Of a stretch of DNA of 45,530 bases, positions 16,812 to 25,682 are shown one piece after another. The notes below the pieces were generated by a model that had not been told where the DNA came from, made no database searches, and worked only from the letters and a program-made list of their open reading frames with translations. The DNA lies in assembly GCA_018813375.1 (NCBI GenBank), contig JAHJBU010000003.1, positions 1 to 45,530 on the forward strand, read 5' to 3'. Origin of the DNA: Patescibacteria group bacterium. GTDB taxonomy: Bacteria > Patescibacteriota > Microgenomatia > UBA1400 > PJMF01. Made by a program: the position numbers and the translations under genes. The first letter of the stretch is position 1; each line of letters starts with the position of its first letter.

Positions 16812-17885
16812 ATGAAAATTGGTGTTGACTGCCGGCTAAGTGGAATCGCCCATGCCGGCATAGGGCGTTATATTGGAAATCTCATTAAATACCTTCCCTT
16901 GCTTGCTCCTGAGATTGATTGGGTTTATTTTTATCGAGATAAAAATCAAATAATTCCAGATCTTGATGTGGAGTCTAGATTAGTTTCTGTTCGTCACTAC
17001 ACCTTTCAAGAACAATTACAGTTAATTTCTGTTTTTAATCAAGCTAAATTAGACTTGCTTCATGTTCCTCACTTTAATGTTCCAATTTTATATCCAGGAA
17101 AATTAGTGGTAACTATTCACGACCTACTTTGGCATCAACAAAAAGGAACCCAGGTCACTACTTTAAAACCATGGGAATATTGGGGTAAATATACTGGCTA
17201 TCGGCTGGTGGCTTCTCAAGCAATCAAAAAAGCTAATAAAATCATAGTTCCAACTCAAGCAGTTAAAAAAACCCTAAGTAAATACTATCCAAAATCTGAA
17301 GAAAAAGTCGTGGTAGCTCATGAGGGCGTGGATAGTGGACTATTAACATTTAAAGATAGAAAAGTAAAAAAGAAAATTAACTCTCTAATTTACGTAGGCT
17401 CGCTTTATCCTCATAAAAACTTAAAGTTGGTCATCCAAGCATTACAAAAGCTACCCACTTGGAAACTCACTATTGTTGGCTCTAGAAATGTTTTCCAAGA
17501 TCAAATCAGAAAAGAGGTTAAAAAATACCAGGTACAAAAACAGGTTAAATTCACTGGCTATTTACCTGATAAAGATTTAGCTCAAAAAATTAAAACCGCT
17601 ACTGCCTTAGTGCAGCCATCACTATCAGAAGGTTTTGGTTTAACTGGCATAGAGGCCATGGCGCTTGGCACTCCAGTTATCGCCTCAGATATTCCAGTTT
17701 TTAAAGAAATCTACCAAAATGCAGCAGTTTATTTTAACCCTCACTCCATAGAAAATTTTATTCAAACTGTAAACAGCTTAACAAGTAGAAAACCAACGTT
17801 AAATCAAATGCAAAATGTAGCCAAACAATACTCCTGGCAAAAAATGGCAGAAAAAACGCTTCAAGTTTATAAATCTGTTTTATAA
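16812..17885 (+). CDS. glycosyltransferase family 4
   Basis: This is a 357-aa GT-B enzyme. MKIGVDCRLSGIAHAGIGRY is the acceptor loop, and VVTIHDLLWHQQKGTQVTTL and VPTQAVKKTLSKYY follow. The donor domain starts at LIYVGSLYPHKNLKLVI, and the E-x7-E motif is in SEGFGLTGIEAMALGTPVIAS. The C-terminal YSWQKMAEKTLQVYKS is the family's closing helix. It is most like the mannosyl/rhamnosyl GT4 enzymes of O-antigen loci. The preceding gap has no Shine-Dalgarno. Confidence 0.85.
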   Translation: MKIGVDCRLSGIAHAGIGRYIGNLIKYLPLLAPEIDWVYFYRDKNQIIPDLDVESRLVSVRHYTFQEQLQLISVFNQAKLDLLHVPHFNVPILYPGKLVVTIHDLLWHQQKGTQVTTLKPWEYWGKYTGYRLVASQAIKKANKIIVPTQAVKKTLSKYYPKSEEKVVVAHEGVDSGLLTFKDRKVKKKINSLIYVGSLYPHKNLKLVIQALQKLPTWKLTIVGSRNVFQDQIRKEVKKYQVQKQVKFTGYLPDKDLAQKIKTATALVQPSLSEGFGLTGIEAMALGTPVIASDIPVFKEIYQNAAVYFNPHSIENFIQTVNSLTSRKPTLNQMQNVAKQYSWQKMAEKTLQVYKSVL

Positions 17886-17886
17886 T
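17881..17886 (+). promoter_or_regulatory. -10 TATAAT overlapping the previous stop, 8 bases before the next ATG
   Basis: A perfect TATAAT covers the stop codon of the preceding GT4 gene, followed by 8 bases and the ATG at 17895. It predicts a leaderless transcript for the downstream GT4-manC-transferase genes. Confidence 0.45.
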
Positions 17887-17894
17887 CAATTTAC

Positions 17895-19037
17895 ATGAAA
17901 CCTAAAGTTGCTTTAGTTTACGACCGAATTAATACTCCCTACGGTGGGGCTGAAAAAGTATTATTAGCTCTTCATCAAGCCTTTCGGCAAGCTCCAGTTT
18001 ACACTGCTGTTTTTCATCCACGTGCTAAATGGGCAAAAGTTTTTGAGATAAAAACTTCATTTTTACAAAAAATACCCTTTGCCAATCAATTTCATCGTTT
18101 TTTTGCTCCCCTAATGCCATTGGCCTTTGAGTTATTAGACTTATCTGAATATGACATTATTATTTCTATAACCAGCGCTGAAGCTAAAGGAATTATTACA
18201 AAACCAAATCAGCTTCATATCTGCTATATGTTGACCCCGACTCGTTACCTATATAGTCACCGAGCTCATTATGAGAAAACTCATTGGCCATTTAAAATCC
18301 CCATATTAAGCTTTTTTAGCCGTAAACTTTTTGACTATCTTACCTGGTGGGATCAAGTTGCAGCTCATCGGCCCGATGTTATTATTCCTATTTCTAATTT
18401 AGTTAAAAAAAGGGTAGGGGAGCATTATCAACGCTTGACACATAAAGTTATCTATCCGCCTATAGATCTAAATGAACTTAAACCAATTGACGACATAAAA
18501 CTATATCACCCCTACTATCTTCCTAAAAAATATTATCTAGTTATCTCTAGATTAGTGCCATATAAAAGAGTTGATCTAGCTATTAGAGCCTGTCAAAAAT
18601 TAAATAAAAAACTAGTCATTATTGGCGAAGGACCTCAAGAAACAGAATTAAAAAATATCTCTAATGACAATATTTATTTCTTAGGCAGTGTAACTACGAC
18701 CCAGCGCCAGGCTATTATGTCTCAAGCTAAGGCCCTGCTTATGCTTGGTTTAGAAGATTTTGGCATCACTGCTATGGAAGCAATTCTATCTAATAAACCA
18801 GTAATTTTGCATAAAAAATCTGGAGCTAGTGAACTATTACTAAATCAATCGGCGGCTTTTTACATCACAAAACTCTCAACTAATGCGGTCATCAAAGCAA
18901 TCAAAAAATTAGAAAGCTCTAGATTCGAATTTACTACCCTGAAGAAAAAGTTGAAAAAATATGCTATAAATGACTTTGTCAGACGGTTTCAAACAACCGT
19001 TTTTAAACTTTACAAACAGCAGAAAGGACGCTTATGA
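17895..19037 (+). CDS. glycosyltransferase family 4, WbaZ-like
   Basis: This is a 380-aa GT-B enzyme starting MKPKVALVYDRINTPYGGAEKV, the WbaZ-like mannosyltransferase subgroup. CYMLTPTRYLYSHRAHYE and DVIIPISNLVKKRVGEHYQR are characteristic of that group. The donor domain begins YYLVISRLVPYKRVDLAI, and the nucleotide-sugar motif is EDFGITAMEAILSNKPVI. It is followed, with a 4-base overlap, by manC, which supplies GDP-mannose. That fits a mannosyl or GDP-sugar transferase role, though this is inference. Confidence 0.86.
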   Translation: MKPKVALVYDRINTPYGGAEKVLLALHQAFRQAPVYTAVFHPRAKWAKVFEIKTSFLQKIPFANQFHRFFAPLMPLAFELLDLSEYDIIISITSAEAKGIITKPNQLHICYMLTPTRYLYSHRAHYEKTHWPFKIPILSFFSRKLFDYLTWWDQVAAHRPDVIIPISNLVKKRVGEHYQRLTHKVIYPPIDLNELKPIDDIKLYHPYYLPKKYYLVISRLVPYKRVDLAIRACQKLNKKLVIIGEGPQETELKNISNDNIYFLGSVTTTQRQAIMSQAKALLMLGLEDFGITAMEAILSNKPVILHKKSGASELLLNQSAAFYITKLSTNAVIKAIKKLESSRFEFTTLKKKLKKYAINDFVRRFQTTVFKLYKQQKGRL

Positions 19038-20137
19038 GCGCTCTTGATCATACTTATGCAGTTATTTTAGCCGGCGGAGGAGGTACTCGCCTCTGGCCAA
19101 AATCACGTAAAAAAAATCCTAAGCAGTTTTTAAAACTCATTGCAAATAAAACCATGATGCAAGTTGCTGCAAATCGCATTACAAAAATAGTTCCTTGGGA
19201 TCAAGTTATCGTAGTTACTAATAAACTCTATGAAAATGAAGTCAGAGAACAACTTCCTGAGGTTCCAAAAAATAATATTATCGCCGAACCACAAAAAAAA
19301 GATACAGCTTTAGCTATGTTAGTAGGTAGTCTTTATGCAAAAAATCTTGATCCAAAGGCAATAATTATTAATGCTGCCTCAGACCATACGTTAACTAATG
19401 ATAAAGAGTATGTTCGAGTTATGAAAGCTGCTGTTAAAACTGCAGCAGAAAACAAATGTTTAGTTACTGTTGGCATCACACCTACTTTCCCCTCTACTGG
19501 ATTTGGTTATATTAAAATCGGAGAAGATATAAAAAAACTTGACAAAGGACTCTCTCTTTTTAAAGTTGACAGTTTTACAGAAAAACCAAATAAAGCTACG
19601 GCCAGAGCATTTATCTCCACTGGAAAATATTTTTGGAATGCCAATATGTATGTTTGGTCAGCAGAAAGTATTTCTGATGCTTTTGAGAAATATATGCCAA
19701 AAATGTATACTCTAACAAAAGATTTAGCTGATAAAACAGCCAAACAATTCCATCTAACTTTGCCACAAATATATAAACAAGCCGAAAGCACTTCTATTGA
19801 CTATGCGATTTCAGAAAAAGCTGATAATTTAGTTTTGATTCCAGGAGATTTTGGCTGGAATGATGTAGGCAACTGGAAAATAGTCTATGACCTAGGCACT
19901 AAAGACCTAGCGGGAAATGTAGTAATCAGCGAAAACGAAAATGCACATTCTCTTTCAATTGAAGCTCATAACAACCTCATACACACTAATGGTCGCTTAA
20001 TTGCGATGATCGGCATAGATGATCTTGTGATTGTTGACACAGATGAAATTCTTATGATTGCCCCAAAACATAGGGCTCAACAAGTCAAAAAACTCGTTAA
20101 TCGCCTTAAAGAAGAGGGTAAAGAAGAATATTTATAA
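19034..20137 (+). CDS. manC: mannose-1-phosphate guanylyltransferase
   Basis: This 367-aa nucleotidyltransferase makes GDP-mannose from GTP and mannose-1-phosphate. The signature AVILAGGGGTRLWPKSRKKN with PKQFL is at about residues 9-33. The metal-site region AASDHTL, GFGYIKIGE, FTEKPNKATA, FWNANMYVWSA and GDFGWNDVGNW follow in order. There is no C-terminal phosphomannose-isomerase cupin, so it is the monofunctional short form. AAAGGA (19023-19028), 5 bases before the ATG, is a good Shine-Dalgarno. It is sited between a WbaZ-like transferase and the priming transferase. Confidence 0.93.
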   Translation: MSALDHTYAVILAGGGGTRLWPKSRKKNPKQFLKLIANKTMMQVAANRITKIVPWDQVIVVTNKLYENEVREQLPEVPKNNIIAEPQKKDTALAMLVGSLYAKNLDPKAIIINAASDHTLTNDKEYVRVMKAAVKTAAENKCLVTVGITPTFPSTGFGYIKIGEDIKKLDKGLSLFKVDSFTEKPNKATARAFISTGKYFWNANMYVWSAESISDAFEKYMPKMYTLTKDLADKTAKQFHLTLPQIYKQAESTSIDYAISEKADNLVLIPGDFGWNDVGNWKIVYDLGTKDLAGNVVISENENAHSLSIEAHNNLIHTNGRLIAMIGIDDLVIVDTDEILMIAPKHRAQQVKKLVNRLKEEGKEEYL

Positions 20138-20143
20138 ACCTCT

Positions 20144-20767
20144 ATGTTATCTTTTGAAACTCAGAAACGAATTTTAGATATAACTGTGGCAATCGGACTA
20201 CTCATCTTATTCCTGCCTATTTGGGTACTAATCCCGCTAATTATTTGTGTTGACTCTGGTCTACCCATCTTTTTTTCACATAGAAGAGTTGGTAAAAATG
20301 GCAAAGAATTTAATCTACTTAAATTTCGCTCCATGATTCAGGGCGCGGATGAATTCCTGCATAATAAGAATCATCAGTTGCTAAAAAAATTTAAAGATAA
20401 CGATTGGAAGCTTCAAAATGATCCACGTATTACTCAATTGGGAAAAATGTTACGCTCTCTTACAATAGATGAATTTCCACAATTATTAAATGTTTTAAAA
20501 GGTGAAATGAGCATGGTGGGACCTAGAGCCTATGTAAAAAAAGAGCTTGAAGAGCAAACAAAAAAATATCCAGAGACAAAAAAATTTGTCAAAGACATTC
20601 TCTCAGTTAAACCAGGTATTACTGGCCCATGGCAAACTGGAGGTAGAAATGAAGTTGCTTTTAAAACTAGAGCCAAAATGGATGCTTTGTATTCTCGCAA
20701 AAAAACAATCTACAAAGATCTTGAAATTCTCTTCAAAACCCCCAAAGCTATGATTTCTAAATGGTAG
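20144..20767 (+). CDS. bacterial sugar transferase (undecaprenyl-phosphate sugar-1-phosphate transferase)
   Basis: This 207-aa monotopic phosphoglycosyl transferase attaches the first sugar-phosphate to undecaprenyl phosphate, so it is the likely priming enzyme of the locus. One re-entrant N-terminal helix (about residues 14-37) is followed by the conserved core: SHRRVGKNGKEFNLLKFRSM, then LRSLTIDEFPQLLNVLKGEM (Asp-Glu catalytic pair) and MVGPRAYVKKE. The usual GPRP is GPRA here. It matches the short WcaJ/PglC-type form without the extra N-terminal helices. The C-terminus ends inside the promoter region of the next gene. Confidence 0.92.
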   Translation: MLSFETQKRILDITVAIGLLILFLPIWVLIPLIICVDSGLPIFFSHRRVGKNGKEFNLLKFRSMIQGADEFLHNKNHQLLKKFKDNDWKLQNDPRITQLGKMLRSLTIDEFPQLLNVLKGEMSMVGPRAYVKKELEEQTKKYPETKKFVKDILSVKPGITGPWQTGGRNEVAFKTRAKMDALYSRKKTIYKDLEILFKTPKAMISKW

Positions 20768-20768
20768 C

Positions 20769-20777
20769 TGATATACT
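20769..20777 (+). promoter_or_regulatory. extended -10 TGA-TATACT, decides the DUF4012 start
   Basis: TGATATACT begins two bases after the previous stop codon (TAG, 20765-20767) and is followed by 7 bases and an ATG at 20785. An in-frame ATG at 20761 lies upstream of it and overlaps the previous gene, so 20785 is preferred. The same 9-mer precedes glyS at 23300. Confidence 0.5.
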
Positions 20778-20784
20778 TAACTCT

Positions 20785-22764
20785 ATGTCTGAAAATACTA
20801 CTGCTACTCAAGACAAAATGACTCATAAAGAAGAATCTATTCTTAAAAAAATCTCCTTTGAAGAATCTGAAGAGGAAATCGCCCAAAAAGAAAAATTTTT
20901 TCAAAAACATAAAAAGCCCCTAATTATCGCAGGAGGAATTTTAGGCATTTTTTTGGTCATTTTTACAGTTTTGAGCCTATATACACTGGGTGTTATAAAT
21001 ACATTTAAAACCCAGGGTTTTGAGGTAAAAACCACAACGCAAGCTGCTTATACCAATTTTAAAAACCAAAATTTGCCAGCTACAGAAGCTGAATTAAAAA
21101 AACTAGAGCAACAAGAACAAAACTTACGACAAACTTATAAAAAACTGAGTATCTACAATTATATTCCTGTCCTTAGAAAATATTACCTTGATGGAATTGC
21201 CGCCTTTAATGCTGGCGAAGCAGGACTTCGAGCGGCGTTAAAAACAGTTGAGGCTATTACTCCGTACGCTGATGTACTGGGTTTTGCGGGTGAGGACACA
21301 TTTGCTGGTGGCACGGCTGAAGACAGATTAAAATTGGTCTTACAGACTATTGATAAAATTTCTCCAATTTTAGATGACATTACTGCAGAACTAAATATTA
21401 TGCAGACAGAATTAGCTCTAATTAATCCCAATAGATATCCAGAAGATTTTCGAGGTCAAAACATTCGTTCATATATTTTAACTGCTCAAGAATCAGGTCA
21501 AACTGCATTGAGCTCAATTATTCAATATAGACCAATTTTAGAACAACTACCCGAAATCATGGGCGCCAAAGAAGAACGAAAAAAATACCTTATTCTTTTT
21601 CAAAACGATAACGAGCTTCGCCCCACCGGTGGTTTCTTAACTGCCTATGCCACAATTTTTATTGAAGATGGCAAGGTCTCTCCAGAAAAATCAGACGATA
21701 TCTATGAATTAGACAAAAAATTTAATAAGCGTATCCCTATCCCAGAAGAGCTTGGTCGCTATCTAACTACAGAAAAATACTGGAATTTACGCGATATGAA
21801 CACTTCACCAGACTTTAAAATCTCCATAAAACAATTCTTAGAACACTACTTAGAAATCCGGGGAGAGCCAAAAGATATTAACGGGGTGATTGCAGTTGAT
21901 ACAGAATTTTTAACTAAACTACTAGAAGTTTTGGGGCCAGTCGAAGTACCAGGATATGGAATCTTCAGTGCAGAAAACGACCCTCGCTGCGATTGCCCCC
22001 AGGTTGTTTACGCTCTCTCTGAAATTATTACCAAGCCAACCCCATATCTTCGAGATGATCGAAAAGGAATTTTAGGACCAATGATGAGAGCTATTCTGAC
22101 TAAATCCTATGGGGCTCCAAGACAACAGTGGCCTCAATTATTCCAAATTGGCGTCAGTAGCATGGAGGGACGTCATCTTCAAATGTACTTCATGGATGAA
22201 ACAGCTCAATCAGCCACAGAGGCTATCAACGCAGCTGGCGTTATGAACGCGAAAGAAGGCGCTGATTTCTTGGCTATTGTAAATGCCAATCTAGGAGGAG
22301 CTAAATCAAATCTGTTTACAGAGTATGAGGTTTCACAAATAGTCAGAGCTCCTGAAAATGGTCAGATTACCAAGGAAATTGAGATCACTTACCGAAATAC
22401 TAAAAAAGCCGACAACTGCAATCTAGAAGCCGGGCAGCTTTGTCTAAACTCAACTCTTAGAGATTGGACTAGGTTATATCTTCCAGCAGGCAGTAAACTC
22501 ATAGAAGCCCAAGGATTTACAGAGGAAGCAAAAGAGTATGAAGAAAATGGCTTTCATGTTATTGACGGCTTCTTTATTCTAGAACCACTCGGGCAAGCTA
22601 AACTCAAACTAAGCTACACTGTTCCGTATGCAGACAACCAAACCTATCGTCTAAAACTCTGGAAACAGGGTGGAATTGATCCTATTAAGACACTCATGGA
22701 TGTGACAGGTGGACAAGAAGAAATCATGGTGAATAAAGATATTCTTTATGAAACACCGTTCTAA
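20785..22764 (+). CDS. DUF4012 domain-containing membrane protein
   Basis: This is a 659-aa protein from the ATG at 20785. A charged cytoplasmic N-terminus (about 45 residues, many Glu and Lys) precedes a single helix (about residues 45-72, PLIIAGGILGIFLVIFTVLS). A helical region follows (coiled-coil-like TEAELKKLEQQEQNLRQTYK), then the DUF4012 core with FQNDNELRPTGGFLTAY and an acidic GVIAVDTEFLTKLLEVLGPV. Most of it is extracytoplasmic. DUF4012 proteins are frequent near glycan loci of Gram-positive-type and CPR bacteria but have no proven activity. Its place directly after the priming transferase suggests a part in glycan attachment or export. It overlaps recO by 17 bases. Confidence 0.85.
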   Translation: MSENTTATQDKMTHKEESILKKISFEESEEEIAQKEKFFQKHKKPLIIAGGILGIFLVIFTVLSLYTLGVINTFKTQGFEVKTTTQAAYTNFKNQNLPATEAELKKLEQQEQNLRQTYKKLSIYNYIPVLRKYYLDGIAAFNAGEAGLRAALKTVEAITPYADVLGFAGEDTFAGGTAEDRLKLVLQTIDKISPILDDITAELNIMQTELALINPNRYPEDFRGQNIRSYILTAQESGQTALSSIIQYRPILEQLPEIMGAKEERKKYLILFQNDNELRPTGGFLTAYATIFIEDGKVSPEKSDDIYELDKKFNKRIPIPEELGRYLTTEKYWNLRDMNTSPDFKISIKQFLEHYLEIRGEPKDINGVIAVDTEFLTKLLEVLGPVEVPGYGIFSAENDPRCDCPQVVYALSEIITKPTPYLRDDRKGILGPMMRAILTKSYGAPRQQWPQLFQIGVSSMEGRHLQMYFMDETAQSATEAINAAGVMNAKEGADFLAIVNANLGGAKSNLFTEYEVSQIVRAPENGQITKEIEITYRNTKKADNCNLEAGQLCLNSTLRDWTRLYLPAGSKLIEAQGFTEEAKEYEENGFHVIDGFFILEPLGQAKLKLSYTVPYADNQTYRLKLWKQGGIDPIKTLMDVTGGQEEIMVNKDILYETPF

Positions 22765-23302
22765 AAATTTTAATATTAGGGGAATTATTCTTAAAAGAAA
22801 CAAGGTCGGTGAAACCGATCGAGTGATTACTATTCTTACACAAGAATATGGAAAATTAGTTGCTGTTGCAAAAGGGGTACGCAAACTTACTTCCTCAAAA
22901 AGGGCTTTTTTGGAGCCAGGCAATCTAGTCAAAGCCTATTTTGTCAAAACTAAATCTTTACCTTTGCTAACTCAAGCCAAATTGATTAGTGACTGTAGCC
23001 AAGCTAGAAATAATTTAATAGAAATTAGAAAACTCACTCAATTTTTAGAAATTTTAGACAAATTATTTGTAGAAGAAGAAATTGATAAAGAATTATTTAA
23101 AAAAATATTAATTTTACGGACTAACATTGTAAAACAAAAAATAAAAAATGGTCAAATTAAAAGAGAATTAGAAAATTTGATTGAAAAACTTGGTTACAGA
23201 AACCCACGAGAAACACAATATAATTCCGTGCTAGATTATGTGGCAACACTATCTGATAGACCCATGAGAAGCTTTGAGTATTTAGCAACTCAAACCAGAT
23301 GA
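22748..23302 (+). CDS. recO: DNA repair protein RecO, short form
   Basis: This is a 184-aa protein. The N-terminal OB-fold reads RGIILKRNKVGETDRVITIL, then YGKLVAVAKGVRKLTSSKRAF.EPGNLV, the usual RecO signature. RecO anneals SSB-coated single strands and helps load RecA through RecR. Typical RecO is about 240 aa with a C-terminal zinc-binding helical domain. Here no cysteine pairs are seen after residue 80, and the helical part is shortened. Short RecO forms may be normal in reduced genomes. The start overlaps the DUF4012 gene. Confidence 0.85.
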   Translation: MKHRSKNFNIRGIILKRNKVGETDRVITILTQEYGKLVAVAKGVRKLTSSKRAFLEPGNLVKAYFVKTKSLPLLTQAKLISDCSQARNNLIEIRKLTQFLEILDKLFVEEEIDKELFKKILILRTNIVKQKIKNGQIKRELENLIEKLGYRNPRETQYNSVLDYVATLSDRPMRSFEYLATQTR

Positions 23303-23308
23303 TATACT
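23300..23308 (+). promoter_or_regulatory. extended -10 TGA-TATACT before glyS
   Basis: TGATATACT overlaps the recO stop codon and is followed by 7 bases and the glyS ATG at 23316. Sequence and spacing are identical to the element at 20769-20777. Confidence 0.5.
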
Positions 23309-23315
23309 AAATGTT

Positions 23316-24722
23316 ATGTCTGAAGCCTCACCTACACTAGAAAAAATAGTTTCTCTAGCCAAAAGGCGTGGCTTTGTTTTTCCTACTTCTGATATCTATG
23401 GAGGTTTGGCTAATTCTTACGATTACGGCCCCATGGGCACGGAATTATTAAAAAATATTAGAGACTTGTGGTGGAAATACTTTATTACTACTCGTCCGGA
23501 TATGGTGGGGTTACAATCTCAAATCCTCCAGCATCCACAGACTTGGGTAGCTTCTGGTCATGTGGAGGCATTTCATGATCCATTAATAGAAGATAAAGTT
23601 ACTCATAAACGCTACCGAGTAGATCATATTATTGAAACTTGGCTTTCCCAAAATACAACTGTGCTTAATCTGGAAATGATAGTAGTTGAAAACATGAGTC
23701 TCAAAGAAATGGCCGCCTTTATCACTAAACATAAAATCAAAAGTCCAGATGGAAATGAGCTCTCAGAACCAAAACAGTTTAGTCTATTATTTGAAACTCA
23801 AATTGGCTCTGTAGCTGGTGAAAAATCTACAGTTTACATGCGCGGCGAAACTGCCCAAGGTATCTTTACTAATTTTAAAAATGTTTTAGATTCAACTCGA
23901 GTCCAATTACCATTTGGGATCGGGAATATCGGCACTAGTTTTCGCAATGAAGTTACTACAGGACAGTTTGTCTTTAGGACTCTAGAATTTGAATTAGCTG
24001 AAATTGAATATTTCTTTGATCCAGAAAAAGAAGACTGGAAAAAAATAATGACGCAATGGAAAAATGAGATGTGGCAATTTGCTACAAAAACATTGGGAAT
24101 TCAAGAAAATAATCTTAAATGGCGTCAACATACTGATAAAGAACGCTCTCACTATAGTTTAGATACCTGGGATCTAGACTACAAATATCCGTTTGGCTAC
24201 AAAGAGCTCTGGGGCTTAGCCTACAGAACTGATTTTGATCTCAAACAACACCAAAAACATTCTGGTCAAAACCTAGAATACATTGATCCCCAAACTCAAA
24301 AGAAATTTTTGCCTCATGTCATCGAGCCAGCAGTGGGAGTAGCTCGTTTATTCCTTATGATTCTCTGTGACGCTTACTGGGAAGATAAAAAAAACAATCG
24401 CACAGTTTTAAAACTTAAACCAAGTCTTGCTCCATATAAAGCTGCAGTTTTCCCCTTAGCCAAAAACAAACCTGAGTTAGTAGAAAAAGCTAGAAAAATC
24501 TTTGATGAGCTTAGCAAAAAATATCATGTGGCTTGGGATGAGCGTAGTAGCATTGGCAAACGCTATCTATATCAAGATGAAATCGGTACACCTTACTGCA
24601 TTACAGTAGACTATGAGACTTTAGAAGATGGGACTGTGACAATTAGAGATAGAGATACCACTGAGCAAATTCGCCTACCCATGACAGAACTTGCTGATTA
24701 TCTTAGAAATAGAGTAAAGTAA
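23316..24722 (+). CDS. glyS: glycyl-tRNA synthetase, alpha2 class II type
   Basis: This 468-aa enzyme charges tRNA-Gly. The N-terminus has the homodimeric GlyRS signature KRRGFVFPTSDIYGGLANSY with DYGP. MRGETAQGIFTNFKNV and motif 2 FRNEVTTGQFVFRTLEFE bind ATP and glycine, motif 3 is EPAVGVARLFLMIL, and the anticodon domain starts at LKPSLAPYKAAVFPLAKNK. It is the eukaryote/archaea/Gram-positive-like alpha2 form, not the alpha2-beta2 glyQ/glyS form. The length is typical. A leaderless-type promoter precedes the ATG. Confidence 0.95.
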   Translation: MSEASPTLEKIVSLAKRRGFVFPTSDIYGGLANSYDYGPMGTELLKNIRDLWWKYFITTRPDMVGLQSQILQHPQTWVASGHVEAFHDPLIEDKVTHKRYRVDHIIETWLSQNTTVLNLEMIVVENMSLKEMAAFITKHKIKSPDGNELSEPKQFSLLFETQIGSVAGEKSTVYMRGETAQGIFTNFKNVLDSTRVQLPFGIGNIGTSFRNEVTTGQFVFRTLEFELAEIEYFFDPEKEDWKKIMTQWKNEMWQFATKTLGIQENNLKWRQHTDKERSHYSLDTWDLDYKYPFGYKELWGLAYRTDFDLKQHQKHSGQNLEYIDPQTQKKFLPHVIEPAVGVARLFLMILCDAYWEDKKNNRTVLKLKPSLAPYKAAVFPLAKNKPELVEKARKIFDELSKKYHVAWDERSSIGKRYLYQDEIGTPYCITVDYETLEDGTVTIRDRDTTEQIRLPMTELADYLRNRVK

Positions 24723-24756
24723 ATTTGTATTAATAAAAATAAGGCCTAAGATTTGT

Positions 24757-25545
24757 ATGAAAAAAAAACTTCCTATTATTTTAATAGCCTTATTAATTAT
24801 TGGCGGAGGCGTTTTTACTTTTACCAAATCACGCTCCAAACCAACTACTCCGGAACAAACTTCCAAAAAAAAACGCATTGAAGAGCCTACTAATGTTATT
24901 GCAGTAGAGGAAAGACCATATATCCAGATAATTCCTCATGCTGATGGACACAACGTCAGTATTAAAATAAACGCGGTTAAAAAAGACGCCGCTAGCGTTG
25001 AGTATGAGCTTGAATACCAGGCTGGCTCACTATTACAGGGCGCATTTGGCCAATTTGATTTAAATTCACTGCCAGCAACAGAAAAAATTCTTTTGGGCAG
25101 TTGTAGCGCAGGGGGTGCTTGCTCTTTTCATGAAGATATTCAGGGCGGATCACTCCTAACTCGTTTTGACGGTCCAGAGTCATATGCACTTAAATCTCGT
25201 TGGAAATATATTGACAACATTGATAGCAGAACATCTTTTAACTCTCAAGATGCTAAATTTCAAATTGAGTCAACTGATCTAAAAAATCAACGCTATCTAG
25301 TGATCTTTAACACCGCTGGCTATCCAGAAGGTCTAGAGGGCATGCTTGTGTCTGAAATTTACTCATTCACTAGCTCTAGTTCATTAACTGGAAAAGCTGA
25401 GCTAACCATCCGCGCGCAAGAAGAAGGCGAGCTAGCTATCATGGGCTATGATGGGGAAACTTGGCATAAATTTGATACCACTGTAGATGAAAAAATAGCT
25501 ACTGCAGAAGTGGATTTAATGGAGCTGTACGTAGTGACTAACTAA
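24757..25545 (+). CDS. membrane-anchored extracytoplasmic protein, function unknown
   Basis: I do not recognise this 262-aa protein. MKKKLPIILIALLIIGGGVF is a signal anchor without a lipobox Cys. A Lys/Thr/Pro-rich linker (residues 25-45) leads to an extracytoplasmic, probably beta-rich domain: VEYELEYQAGSLLQGAFGQF, LLGSCSAGGACSFHEDI, FDGPESYALKSRW, FNTAGYPEGLEGMLVS. The two Cys in GSCSAGGACS could bond to each other. It follows glyS after 34 bases, and a non-coding gap with the toxin-antitoxin promoter lies after it. Confidence 0.75.
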   Translation: MKKKLPIILIALLIIGGGVFTFTKSRSKPTTPEQTSKKKRIEEPTNVIAVEERPYIQIIPHADGHNVSIKINAVKKDAASVEYELEYQAGSLLQGAFGQFDLNSLPATEKILLGSCSAGGACSFHEDIQGGSLLTRFDGPESYALKSRWKYIDNIDSRTSFNSQDAKFQIESTDLKNQRYLVIFNTAGYPEGLEGMLVSEIYSFTSSSSLTGKAELTIRAQEEGELAIMGYDGETWHKFDTTVDEKIATAEVDLMELYVVTN

Positions 25546-25585
25546 CACTTTTTCAAATTTAAAAAACTAGTTAAGTAAATTTAGG

Positions 25586-25636
25586 TTGACAAGGTACTTG
25601 TAACGCATGTATACGCGCCTGTATACTTCATATAAT
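25586..25636 (+). promoter_or_regulatory. promoter with repeated GTATAC operator-like palindromes, Panacea operon
   Basis: A perfect -35 TTGACA (25586-25591) is followed after 18 bases by TATACG (25610-25615). GTATAC palindromes lie at 25609-25614 and 25621-25626, within TGTATAC direct repeats of 12-base period; the first overlaps this -10 and the second lies near +1. TATACT (25622-25627) and TATAAT (25631-25636) are alternative -10 boxes. The layout is what an autorepressed toxin-antitoxin promoter would look like. An ATG at 25635 opens a 4-codon frame (Met-Asn-Cys-Ser-stop) 7 bases after TATACT. Confidence 0.6.
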
Positions 25637-25682
25637 GAACTGTTCGTAAACGGGCGGTGAATTAACAGACTTAAAAATTAAC

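Noticed and set aside
22748..23302. RecO frameshifted or truncated
   Set aside because: No continuation of RecO is found in other frames before glyS, and the gene ends cleanly at the glyS promoter; short RecO is plausible for this lineage.
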